Assembly (NCBI GenBank): GCA_900548565.1
Contig: URKV01000019.1
Span: 1-20,421 of the forward strand
DNA length: 20,421 nt
Direction of reading: 5' to 3'
Origin: an uncultured Collinsella sp.
GTDB lineage: Bacteria; Actinomycetota; Coriobacteriia; Coriobacteriales; Coriobacteriaceae
Shown: positions 6,908 to 13,338 of the stretch, piece by piece
Layout of the letters: the number at the start of each line of letters is the position of its first letter
How positions within the stretch are numbered: the first letter of the stretch is position 1
Position numbers and translations under genes: made by a program
Notes under the pieces: generated by a model
The model's input: only the letters and a program-made list of their open reading frames with translations
Database searches by the model: none
Told to the model about the DNA's origin: nothing

Positions 6908-7079
6908 GACACGCTCCCCCTACAGCAAAAAGGATGGCATCTGTACCGAAGGCGCAGCCCAAGGTAGGGTTGCAGGCCGCGTCACCGGTGCAGGTGCCAT
7001 CCCAAAGAGAAGAGAGGATGCAATTGTTGGACCAACGCTCGCGGAACAGGCGCGTGTAGATAACGATACGCTGGTACAT
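6897..7079 (-). CDS. Possible cysteine-rich microprotein or leader ORF (60 aa)
   Basis: ATG at 7079 preceded by GGAG at 5-nt spacing; the TAA overlaps the GTG start of antiporter 1 by 11 nt, a typical coupling arrangement. The product starts MYQRIVIYTRLFRERW and has five cysteines (20, 30, 36, 42, 57), with a C-terminal stretch rich in Gly, Ala and Cys. Codons are mostly the GC-ending ones favoured by the neighbours, which argues against chance. However, a 17-bp hairpin covers residues about 26-50, so RNA structure may be the real constraint. It is not a family I recognise. It could be a leader peptide, a microprotein or a spurious ORF. Confidence 0.35.
   Translation of the reverse strand: MYQRIVIYTRLFRERWSNNCILSSLWDGTCTGDAACNPTLGCAFGTDAILFAVGGACRGR
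6926..7002 (-). terminator. Attenuator-like hairpin just before antiporter 1
   Basis: Arms 7002-6986 and 6948-6932 form a 17-bp stem (two A-C mismatches on the minus strand), with a smaller inner stem and TTTTT at 6930-6926. It ends about 11 nt before the antiporter Shine-Dalgarno, so read-through or attenuation could set the antiporter level. The loop is long (37 nt) for a terminator. The two variable pairs would be G-U on the opposite strand, which weakens the case. Confidence 0.35.
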
Positions 7080-7251
7080 AGATACTCCGATCAAAACGGT
7101 CGCGCTCGCAACCGGAAACTATCAGCAATTGAATACGCGTCTGACCTGGGAAATTCAAGCGAACAATTGGCCTAACCCGCAATAAATCCCAGATCAGACG
7201 CGTACTCAATCAAAGAGTCGGGCACTCCGAAGTAGAGGCAACGGAGTGCCC

Positions 7252-7345
7252 AAAGAAAAACCCAGCCGACCAAGACATCAAGCAGCAGCCCATCAATGCC
7301 CCGAGATGGGACGACACGCCACCTGTCCGCTTGACCGGCTGGGTT
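7252..7345 (-). terminator. Terminator-like hairpin downstream of agmatine deiminase 2
   Basis: On the minus strand AACCCAGCC (from 7345) to CAAG pairs with CTTGGTCGGCTGGGTT (7274-7259), 16 bp with two G-U pairs, and is followed by TTTTTCTTT (7260-7252). The 55-nt loop holds its own 6-bp stem. It could end the deiminase 2 transcript or act as an attenuator for antiporter 1. Confidence 0.45.
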
Positions 7346-7505
7346 CCCGAAGCATCACGGCTCAGGAAGCCAGCCGATTAAGCGTCTGCGTGATTGGCTG
7401 GGTTTCCGAGGTGCGGCAGATTGCCCTGAAAGAGGAGGGCATAGACCTTAAGGGTCATGCCCGACGATTGAAGGGCAAGGTGCCGTGCCTCGGGAAGACA
7501 GACAA

Positions 7506-8711
7506 CTACGCGGACGGCTCCTGCTGCGTGATGCAGTGGATGTTGCCGCCACCGAAGACGACCTGCTCGGACTGAACGCCGACGCACTTGTAGACGCCCT
7601 CGCCCCAGACCTCGTCGTAGATCTTCTGGAGCGTGTCGACGGCCAGCTGGTCGTTCTCGTCGCCGTACTGCGGGACGATAACGCCGTGGTTGGTCACGAG
7701 GTAGTTCATGTAGGAGGCGATTAGCGGCTCGTCGGGGACGCGCGGCTCGGCGTTCTCGTCGGCGTCGATGGTGTCGCAGGAGGCCTGATCCATGAACAGC
7801 GGGTTCACGGGCATGCAGAGCTTGTAGACCTTCATCTTGCGGCCCTTGGCGTCAACGGCGTTGGAGAGGGTCTCGTATGCAGCGTGGCACTGCTCGTAGA
7901 ACGGATACTCGGGATCGTCGGTCCAGATGCAGGCCATGACGCCCGGGGCGATGAACGTAGCAACGTCATCGATGTGGCCGTTGGTCTCCTCGGGGTCGAT
8001 GCCCTCCTTGACCCAGATAACCTTCTCGACACCCAGGTAATCCTTGAGGTGCTCGTCCATATAGGCGCGAAGCTCCTCGCTCCAGGGCTCAAACTTCTTG
8101 TGGAACTTGGGCCAGATGGACTCGGGATCCTCTTCCTCCTCCAGGACCGCAGAGCAGGTGCGGCCCGGGGAAAGCAGGCACTGGTCGGTCACGACAAGGG
8201 TGCCCTCGCCGTCAACGGTGATGGAGCCGCCCTCGAGGATCATGTCGTCGGGACGATAGCGACGGCAGCCGGAGAGCTCAGCCATCTTAAGGGCGATCTG
8301 CTCGTCCTTATCCCACGGGAAATAAAGGCCATCGACGAGACCGCCATAGGCGTTGAAGTGCCAGTGGTTGGCGCGCTTCTCGCCCTTACCGTTGATGACA
8401 TAGGTAGCAGCGGTGTCGCGGAACCAAGCGTCGTCGGTGGTCATCTCGATAACGGTGACGTTCTCGTCCTCTTCGAAGACGGCCTTGCAGTTGGCGTAGT
8501 CGGCCTGGTTGGCGCACATGGTGACCGGGGTGAACTCGGCGATGGCGCGAGCGATGGCGGCATACTGCTTCTGAGCCGGCTTGGCGCCGTGGGCCCAGGT
8601 GTCGGTGCGGTGGGGCCAGCCCATCCACACGCGATCCTGCGGGGCGAACTCGGCGGGCATAAAGAAGCCGTCGGCCTTGGGGGTGGACTCGGACTCGGTG
8701 ATCGTACGCAT
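7506..8711 (-). CDS. aguA: Agmatine deiminase paralogue, copy 2
   Basis: 401 residues from the ATG at 8711, chosen for the GGAGGA Shine-Dalgarno; the frame continues upstream to 8876 but without one. Catalytic residues are present: Cys393 (GGGNIHCITQQ), His246 and Asp248 (NGHIDD), Asp94 and Asp99, Glu160. Two features set it apart from copy 1: an acidic insert of roughly 28 residues (about 185-212, containing EEEEDPES), and RDTAA where copy 1 has RDPGP, next to the active-site aspartate. Codon use is strongly optimised, like that of ptcA and antiporter 2, so this is probably the main highly expressed deiminase of the operon. Agmatine as substrate is likely, but the insert and loop change could alter specificity. 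Confidence 0.9.
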   Translation of the reverse strand: MRTITESESTPKADGFFMPAEFAPQDRVWMGWPHRTDTWAHGAKPAQKQYAAIARAIAEFTPVTMCANQADYANCKAVFEEDENVTVIEMTTDDAWFRDTAATYVINGKGEKRANHWHFNAYGGLVDGLYFPWDKDEQIALKMAELSGCRRYRPDDMILEGGSITVDGEGTLVVTDQCLLSPGRTCSAVLEEEEDPESIWPKFHKKFEPWSEELRAYMDEHLKDYLGVEKVIWVKEGIDPEETNGHIDDVATFIAPGVMACIWTDDPEYPFYEQCHAAYETLSNAVDAKGRKMKVYKLCMPVNPLFMDQASCDTIDADENAEPRVPDEPLIASYMNYLVTNHGVIVPQYGDENDQLAVDTLQKIYDEVWGEGVYKCVGVQSEQVVFGGGNIHCITQQEPSA

Positions 8712-9078
8712 AAGATTTCCTCCAAATCGAACGATCGCTTGCCGCGGGCGGGTTACCCGCAGCCTAAAACCAAGAGATAGTGGGCGCCCGTCCCCCGGCA
8801 AAGGTCGGGGCGCCCGGTGCCGATTTTCACGGTGCCGCACCGGCGAGCGGCGACGTAGCCAAGTGCGCGGAGACAAAACGCACGAAGGATACGGAAGAGA
8901 GATTGGGGTGGGCGGTGGTTACCGGAGCTATCGCTCGCACCCACCCCGGGGAATGGTTAGCAAACCTGTCGTTTGGGCACGCCTCCGAAGAGGCTAGAGT
9001 GCCCGGAGTCGGGAGCGACAAGCCCGACGAAGCGCACGTTGGTACGCGAGGAGGGTTGGAGCCCCAGAACCGGGTGCT
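8712..9078 (-). other. 367-nt structured gap between antiporter 2 and agmatine deiminase 2
   Basis: No gene is supported. On the minus strand several clean stems follow one another: GTCGGG/CCCGAC (9026-9006); GGGCAC/GTGCCC enclosing GCCTC-TTCG-GAGGC, a C(UUCG)G tetraloop (9004-8975); CAAAC/GTTTG (8974-8960); a 43-nt three-way-junction fold (8947-8905); CGGTGC/GCACCG near 8843-8830; GGGCGCCC arms (8815-8808 and 8789-8782); and GCGGG/CCCGC (8760-8748). None has a strong T-run. The UUCG loop favours the strand that carries the operon mRNA. Confidence 0.6.
8905..8947 (-). ncRNA. Candidate three-way-junction RNA motif
   Basis: Minus strand 8947 to 8905 reads as P1 GGGGTGGG, a TGC linker, P2 GAGC-GATA-GCTC (a GNRA-type loop), P3 CGGT-AACC-ACCG, then P1' CCCACCCC. 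All 43 nt are used with no mismatches and only the 3-nt linker unpaired in the junction. The motif is followed by AATCTCTCTTCC, not a terminator tail. It lies in the leader of agmatine deiminase 2. It may be a domain of a regulatory RNA; no known class was recognised. Confidence 0.4.
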
Positions 9079-10518
9079 CTAGTTCTCCTCGGCCTCGGCG
9101 GCCTCCTCAGCGAGACGCTGAGCAGCCAGCTCGGGGGTGAGACCCATGTACTCGGTCTCGCGGCCCTTGGCGCTGACGACGCGGACAACCTCGCCGATGA
9201 GCAGAAGCACGATGAAGATAACGATCATCGGGAGCTTGTCGCCAATTTCTGCGGCAGAGAACGGCACCAGCGTTGCAACGATGGCCAGGATCAGCTCGAT
9301 GCAAGGGATGGCCAGCATGACCTTCATCATGGCACCCTTAAACGGGAACGTGAAGATGCGCTCGCGGTTCGGGTCGTTCTTGCGAAGGTTGAGGAACGCC
9401 GGGAACATCGGGATATAGGTGAGCAGCAGGAAGACGACGGAGGTGCCGAAGAGCATCCAGAAGACACCGTTGGAGATGGCGTCGATGGGAACCAGCTGCA
9501 GGCACAGTACCAGGGAGGCAACGATGGCGTTGACCAGGTTGGCGCCGTTGGGCATGTCGTCATCCGAGATCATCGAGGCAAAGACCTTGGGCATGTTGCC
9601 GTGCTCGGCAGCGTAGCGAGCAACGGAGTTAACGCCGAAGGACCAAGCGGCCATGTTGGCGAACAGGGTGATCAGGAAGGCGATGCAGATGACCTTGAAG
9701 ATCATGGAGTCGCCCACCATGGTCTGGACTGCGACAATCATGCCATAGTCGGGGTCGATGGAATCGGCCGGCACAGCAGCGCCGATGCCAAAGCCAGCGA
9801 ACAGGTAGATCACGGCGATGGACAGGCCACCGACGATGATAGCCTTGGGGATATCGCGAGCGGGATCGGCCATGTCGTCGGTCATGGTGCAGATGACCTC
9901 GAAGCCCATGAAGTTAAAGATGATGATCGACAGGTAGCCGAGAGCGTTGGTGTTGGTGAGCTCGGGCAGGAAGGTGGCAGCGGACATGTCGTTCGCAAAA
10001 CCGTTCTCCATGGCATACCAAATGCCCAAAGCGCCAACGATAACGGCGACGGCGACCTTGATGATGGCGCCACCGTTAAGGACCCACTCGGAGTCGGCCG
10101 CCTTGGAGCGGCCCATGAGGTAGACGATCCACACAAAGGCAAGATCGATACCCATCTTGGCGATCAAGTTGAACTCGACGCCAAAGACCATGCCCAAAAT
10201 GTCGGGAAACATGGTAGCCAGCGAGGCGATCCACAGCGGGTAGTTGACCCAGTAGTAGTACGAGATGCGGGCGCCCCATTTGTCGCCCAGGCCATCGCGT
10301 ACCCAGTCGTAAATGCCGCCCTCGCCGTCATAGGTGGTACCGAGCTCGGCGACAACCATGCCGTAGGGAAGCAGGAAGGTCAGGATCAGGAAGATCCACC
10401 AGAAGAACTGCTGGTTGCCAATGGCGGCAGCAGGAGCGGCGGCCTCGCAAACGAAGACGACGCAGATGATGGTCGAAATGACCGTCAAGAAGGAAAGCTT
10501 TTTCTTTCCGTCGCTCAT
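9079..10518 (-). CDS. aguD: Agmatine:putrescine antiporter, APC family (copy 2)
   Basis: A 479-residue membrane transporter with about 12 helices, APC superfamily, predicted to bring in agmatine and expel putrescine. The N-terminal motif EAAAPAAAIGN and the loop EGGIYDWVRDGLGDKWG match copy 1. The C-terminal tail is acidic and Ala/Glu-rich (EEAAEAEEN) and differs completely from copy 1. ATG at 10518 with AAGGAG upstream. It follows ptcA by 133 nt and precedes agmatine deiminase 2, matching the ptc-antiporter-deiminase order of enterococcal agu operons. Strong codon bias suggests high expression. Another polyamine or amino acid substrate cannot be excluded from sequence alone. Confidence 0.88.
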   Translation of the reverse strand: MSDGKKKLSFLTVISTIICVVFVCEAAAPAAAIGNQQFFWWIFLILTFLLPYGMVVAELGTTYDGEGGIYDWVRDGLGDKWGARISYYYWVNYPLWIASLATMFPDILGMVFGVEFNLIAKMGIDLAFVWIVYLMGRSKAADSEWVLNGGAIIKVAVAVIVGALGIWYAMENGFANDMSAATFLPELTNTNALGYLSIIIFNFMGFEVICTMTDDMADPARDIPKAIIVGGLSIAVIYLFAGFGIGAAVPADSIDPDYGMIVAVQTMVGDSMIFKVICIAFLITLFANMAAWSFGVNSVARYAAEHGNMPKVFASMISDDDMPNGANLVNAIVASLVLCLQLVPIDAISNGVFWMLFGTSVVFLLLTYIPMFPAFLNLRKNDPNRERIFTFPFKGAMMKVMLAIPCIELILAIVATLVPFSAAEIGDKLPMIVIFIVLLLIGEVVRVVSAKGRETEYMGLTPELAAQRLAEEAAEAEEN

Positions 10519-10651
10519 GATGAGCTCCTTCGCTCAGTCTTGGACAGATCCGAGGCCCTAAGGTATTAAGGCAATTGCTTGGGCCTCGGTGAGCGGGCGA
10601 CAGGAGACGAGCATCCGCCGCCCGCAAACGTGCTTTTAGAAGCCTTGAGGC
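10519..10651 (-). other. Hairpins in the ptcA - antiporter 2 gap
   Basis: Two perfect stems on the minus strand: GCGGGCG (10625-10619) / CGCCCGC (10599-10593) and CCGAGGCCC (10589-10581) / GGGCCTCGG (10558-10550). A small AAGCC/GGCTT hairpin lies at the ptcA stop. None is followed by a T-run, so these more likely affect mRNA processing or stability than termination. Confidence 0.5.
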
Positions 10652-11725
10652 TTAGAGCTGCTCGAGAGCCTCGAGAGCGGCGTGGAGCTCAGCCTTGGCG
10701 GAGTACTCGACACCCTCGTCGTTGAGCGGGGTGCGCTTGCCCAGGGCGGCAAGGAGAGCACGGATGGAGTGCTTGCGATTCTCGGCCTCGACCCAGCACA
10801 GGGAGCGCTCGGGATCGTCCATGACCTCGTCGACGACCTCCTCGTTGCGGGTGGCCGGCAGGCAGTGCATGAACTTGGAGTTGGGGCCGGCGAAGTTCAT
10901 CATGTCCATGGTGACCTGATACTTGGGATAGAACACGTCCATGTAGTTCTCGCCCGAGACCTCCTCGTCGTACAGGCCATACCACACGTCGGTGTAGATG
11001 AAGTCAGCGCCCTTGATGCACTCGATGTCGTCGGAGATGACGACCGAGCCGCCGGAGACCTTGCAGTTCTCCTCGGCGATGGCCATCATCTGCTTGCCGA
11101 ACTCGGCGCGCTCCTCGACGGTGCCGACGTGCAGGCCGCCGTCGGGGATCTGGTGGCCCTTAGGTCCAAACTGGACAAACTTCATGCCGACCTTGGAGGC
11201 GATGAACATGAGGGAGACGCAGACCTGGGTGGCGTCGCCGATGAAGGCCAGGGTGCAGTCCTCGATCTTCTTGCCCTCGGGGAGGTTCTCGAGCATGGTC
11301 ATGAGGTCGCCCATCTCCTGCGTGGGGTGGTTGAACTCGGACATGCCGTTGATGACGGGCACAGCGGAGCCCTCGGCGAGGCCGACGACGTCCTTGTGAC
11401 GGTCAACGCGAGCCATCATGATGTCGAGCAGGTCGCCCATGACGCGAGCGGTGTCGCCCAGGGACTCGTGGCCACCGAGCTGAATGGTGCCAGGGCCATA
11501 GAACTGAGCGTGGCCGCCGAGGTCGCACATAGCGGTCTCGAAGGAAAGACGGGTGCGGGTGGAGACCTGCTGGAAGATCATGCCAAGGCTCTTGTTGCGG
11601 AGCAGGTGCGGATAATAACCGTCAACCTTGATGGCCTTCTTCATTGCCAGGCCAAGATCCTCGATAGCCAGGATCTGCTCTTTGGTGAAGTCGTTGGTGT
11701 CGATGAAATCCTTAGGCAGTGCCAT
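10652..11725 (-). CDS. ptcA: Putrescine carbamoyltransferase
   Basis: 357 residues; converts N-carbamoylputrescine and phosphate to putrescine and carbamoyl phosphate, the energy-conserving step of agmatine fermentation, in the cytosol. The carbamoyl-phosphate motif STRTR is at 55-59 and HPTQ at 133-136. Two features point to the putrescine enzyme and away from ornithine carbamoyltransferase: YTDVWYG (244-250), where ornithine enzymes carry their ornithine-binding SMG loop, and HCLPATRNEE (287-296) in place of HCLPAF. The ATG at 11725 has AAGGA at the right spacing. An in-frame extension to 11806 is possible but lacks comparable support. It is the first gene of the cluster, divergent from the membrane LuxR regulator. 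Codon use is that of a highly expressed gene. Confidence 0.93.
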   Translation of the reverse strand: MALPKDFIDTNDFTKEQILAIEDLGLAMKKAIKVDGYYPHLLRNKSLGMIFQQVSTRTRLSFETAMCDLGGHAQFYGPGTIQLGGHESLGDTARVMGDLLDIMMARVDRHKDVVGLAEGSAVPVINGMSEFNHPTQEMGDLMTMLENLPEGKKIEDCTLAFIGDATQVCVSLMFIASKVGMKFVQFGPKGHQIPDGGLHVGTVEERAEFGKQMMAIAEENCKVSGGSVVISDDIECIKGADFIYTDVWYGLYDEEVSGENYMDVFYPKYQVTMDMMNFAGPNSKFMHCLPATRNEEVVDEVMDDPERSLCWVEAENRKHSIRALLAALGKRTPLNDEGVEYSAKAELHAALEALEQL

Positions 11726-11742
11726 GTCGATTTCCTTTCCGC

Positions 11743-11801
11743 CGGTCTTGCCGACTATTACTATGAGGCGCTCGTACATCACGCCTCGTGTTGACAAGAC
11801 C
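11743..11801 (-). promoter_or_regulatory. Nested leader hairpin before ptcA
   Basis: On the minus strand GGTCTTG (11801-11795) pairs with CAAGACC (11749-11743), enclosing GAGGCG/CGCCTC (11787-11782 / 11770-11765). It ends about 8 nt before the ptcA Shine-Dalgarno and could gate translation. No T-run is present. Confidence 0.4.
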
Positions 11802-11848
11802 ATCATTCACCCGTATGCAATTTTTACCTAGTTTATTCGGGATTAAAG

Positions 11849-11938
11849 ACCGTTCACGGAGTTACACCCCCTCTAAATCTATATAAACCCGCAGGTCAAG
11901 AGTTTACAGGGGGTTTACCATCTAGAACCGCGAACGGT
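11849..11938. promoter_or_regulatory. ptcA promoter flanked by two nested inverted repeats
   Basis: A minus-strand promoter is proposed: -35 TTGACC (11899-11894), 16-bp spacer, -10 TTTAGA (11877-11872). It is bracketed by ACCGTTCACGG (11849-11859) and its inverted copy CCGCGAACGGT (11928-11938; one mismatch), and more closely by ACCCCCT (11866-11872) / AGGGGGT (11908-11914). With a start near 11865, the outer upstream arm is centred near -68, a usual position for a LuxR-type activator. The outer motif also occurs near agmatine deiminase 1. The likely binder is the divergent membrane LuxR protein or the GAF-LuxR protein. Confidence 0.55.
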
Positions 11939-11986
11939 ATACGGCTATGCTGTATCTCGGCGCCTAATCCGCAATGAAACGAAGGG

Positions 11987-12016
11987 TTGAGACGTCTATA
12001 TCCCACAAGGTATACA
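11987..12016 (+). promoter_or_regulatory. Probable promoter of the membrane LuxR gene
   Basis: -35 TTGAGA (11987-11992), 18-bp spacer, -10 TATACA (12011-12016), with the gene starting 40 nt further on. The -10 lies in GGTATAC, a heptamer also present at 11936-11942 in the ptcA promoter region. Confidence 0.5.
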
Positions 12017-12055
12017 GGGCTCGGCCATAGAATAAATGAGATGGGACGGTGACAG

Positions 12056-13012
12056 ATGAACACCCTGATGTTCTTCTATACCCTAGCGATACTCGTGATC
12101 TGTATTGTGACGGCGGTGCTCTCGCTTGCCGCCTATGCTTCATCTCGTCGACGCTTCTTTATCTATGGCAGCGGCGTATTTATCTGCTATGCCATCGAGA
12201 TGACCGAGATTTTCTTTTTTGAATACACGCTGCAAAACCAGAGTTTTCCGGCCAGCGACTATTACTCAATTACCATGCCTGTGTTGCGGACCTTTGTGGC
12301 GACCGCTTCGCAGGCTTTTATTTGGCTCATTGCCATGGATTTGCTCGACAAGCATTCAAAAAAGCAGTTTGTCATTCCCGTCGCAACGTTCTTGCTGAGC
12401 GAGCTGCTGATTATCGTCGCTGTCCCCTACGGCCCCATTCATCAATGGCTCTACTACACGATGCGTCAGGTATTCCTTGTTTTCGTGGGACTATATATCT
12501 TTTGGACGGCACGCAAGAGCACACAAGTCGAGCTAAAGGCACGCGTTAACAACCAACGAAAGCACCTGATTATCGGCGCTATTCTGGTCGGTTGCATCGT
12601 TGCCGAGGATTTCTACAACATTCTGATTGTCCCCATGAGTCTGGCGCCCTCTTGGCTGCAACTATATCTGTCCGAGCGCAACTTTAGCGAAAACGTCTTT
12701 GCCTGCTACTTTGCGATTCTGCTGATCATCTACTCCTACCACGTGCTTTCAATCCGCATGCAGGAGGCGCCCGAGGAAAAGAACGTCAGCGATCTTGATC
12801 GACACATCGAAGAGCAGATGCCCTTCTATCGCAACGCCTACAAGCTCTCCAACCGTGAGACCGAAGTTATGCGTCTGGTTGTACTGGGCAAATCGAACCA
12901 AGAGATCGCCGACGAGCTCTTCCTTGCCGTGGGCACCGTCAAAACCCACATCCACAACATCCTGGTCAAAACCGAGCAGCAAAACCGCACGACGCTCATC
13001 CTCCACTTCTGA
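12056..13012 (+). CDS. Membrane-embedded LuxR-type regulator (AguR-like)
   Basis: 318 residues. The first ~235 form about seven transmembrane helices (starting MNTLMFFYTLAILVICIV). The last ~55 (264-318) are a LuxR HTH: LSNRETEVMRLVVLGKSNQE, then ELFLAVGTVKTHIHNILVK. It is therefore a one-component sensor that binds DNA from the membrane. In Lactococcus and Enterococcus, AguR is a transmembrane LuxR-family activator that senses agmatine and is encoded next to the agu operon. The divergent position against ptcA makes an AguR-like role the best guess, although homology to AguR itself was not tested. The protein ends right at the HTH (RTTLILHF). A remnant of the same 3' end occurs at 17568-17605. 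Confidence 0.87.
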   Translation: MNTLMFFYTLAILVICIVTAVLSLAAYASSRRRFFIYGSGVFICYAIEMTEIFFFEYTLQNQSFPASDYYSITMPVLRTFVATASQAFIWLIAMDLLDKHSKKQFVIPVATFLLSELLIIVAVPYGPIHQWLYYTMRQVFLVFVGLYIFWTARKSTQVELKARVNNQRKHLIIGAILVGCIVAEDFYNILIVPMSLAPSWLQLYLSERNFSENVFACYFAILLIIYSYHVLSIRMQEAPEEKNVSDLDRHIEEQMPFYRNAYKLSNRETEVMRLVVLGKSNQEIADELFLAVGTVKTHIHNILVKTEQQNRTTLILHF

Positions 13013-13073
13013 AAGCGCTAACCTGCCAAAAAGAGACAGGTTTATTTTGGCAAGTTTTATCTGGGCAAACGCC

Positions 13074-13113
13074 AACCGCCGCGGGGGAGTTGTCTCCCTT
13101 CGCGGCGGTTTTT
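13074..13113 (+). terminator. Terminator of the membrane LuxR gene (repeat copy 2)
   Basis: Perfect 10-bp stem AACCGCCGCG (13074-13083) / CGCGGCGGTT (13101-13110), then TTT. It is part of the repeated module (from 13036) also found at 4949 and 17617, here without the 121-bp palindromic element. Confidence 0.85.
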
Positions 13114-13132
13114 GGTTCATGATTTCATTCGC

Positions 13133-13266
13133 CTCAATCTGTAACGCGTAGAGGACAAATCCCCGTCTTACTGTTACAGATCGAGACGAGTTATAGAGTG
13201 CGCGTCGAATAGTCTCAATCCGTAACAGGTAGAGACGTTTTTGCCAGCCAGGTGTTACAGATTGAG
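13133..13266. repeat. Two tandem 53-bp palindromic units
   Basis: Unit 1 (13133-13185) is bounded by CTCAATCTGTAAC / GTTACAGATCGAG; unit 2 (13214-13266) by CTCAATCCGTAAC / GTTACAGATTGAG. Both are exactly 53 bp, 81 bp apart start to start, with similar interiors (GTAGAG near the left arm). They fill most of the gap at 13013-13338, which holds no gene apart from the terminator. They could be binding sites, REP-like elements or paired RNA hairpins. Confidence 0.65.
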
Positions 13267-13338
13267 ATGAACGAAGGGGCAGCAGCGTTAAACAAGTCCG
13301 CCGCAAAGTAATTCGGAGAGATCCGATCCTAGAGCTAT

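Larger units (their letters stand above)
6908..7505 (-). other. 598-nt hairpin-rich gap between agmatine deiminase 2 and antiporter 1
   Basis: Apart from the possible microprotein, no gene is supported here. In transcription order the strongest inverted repeats are: 7463-7438 (GGGCAT outer stem); 7411-7361 (imperfect, with GGCTGG/CCAGCC); 7345-7259 (16-bp stem with two G-U pairs in minus-strand RNA, inner CCCATC/GATGGG, then TTTTTCTTT); 7251-7220 (10-bp perfect stem GGGCACTCCG); 7210-7128 (23-bp stem whose two non-identities are both G-U pairs in minus-strand RNA); and 7002-6932 (17-bp, followed by TTTTT). This is a structured intercistronic RNA or a pile-up of palindromic repeats. No known riboswitch core was recognised. 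Confidence 0.6.

Noticed and set aside
6985..7010. T-box riboswitch: minus strand GGGATGGCACC resembles the T-box core GGGTGGNACC.
   Set aside because: The extra base breaks the consensus, no Stem I/specifier or AG-bulge features were found upstream, and the downstream gene is not an aminoacyl-tRNA or amino acid biosynthesis gene.
10652..11725. Ornithine carbamoyltransferase as the identity of the carbamoyltransferase.
   Set aside because: The YTDVWYG and HCLPATR motifs and the location between an AguR-like regulator and agmatine transport/deiminase genes fit putrescine carbamoyltransferase.
10682..11794. Long plus-strand open frame opposite ptcA, and similar frames at 2675-3922, 7884-8780, 9601-10569 and 18336-19469.
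   Set aside because: Each is the mirror of a well-identified gene; the compositions are those of reverse-frame translations of GC-rich coding DNA.
13133..13266. CRISPR array.
   Set aside because: Only two units, each internally palindromic with diverged interiors; there is no repeat-spacer regularity and no cas gene.
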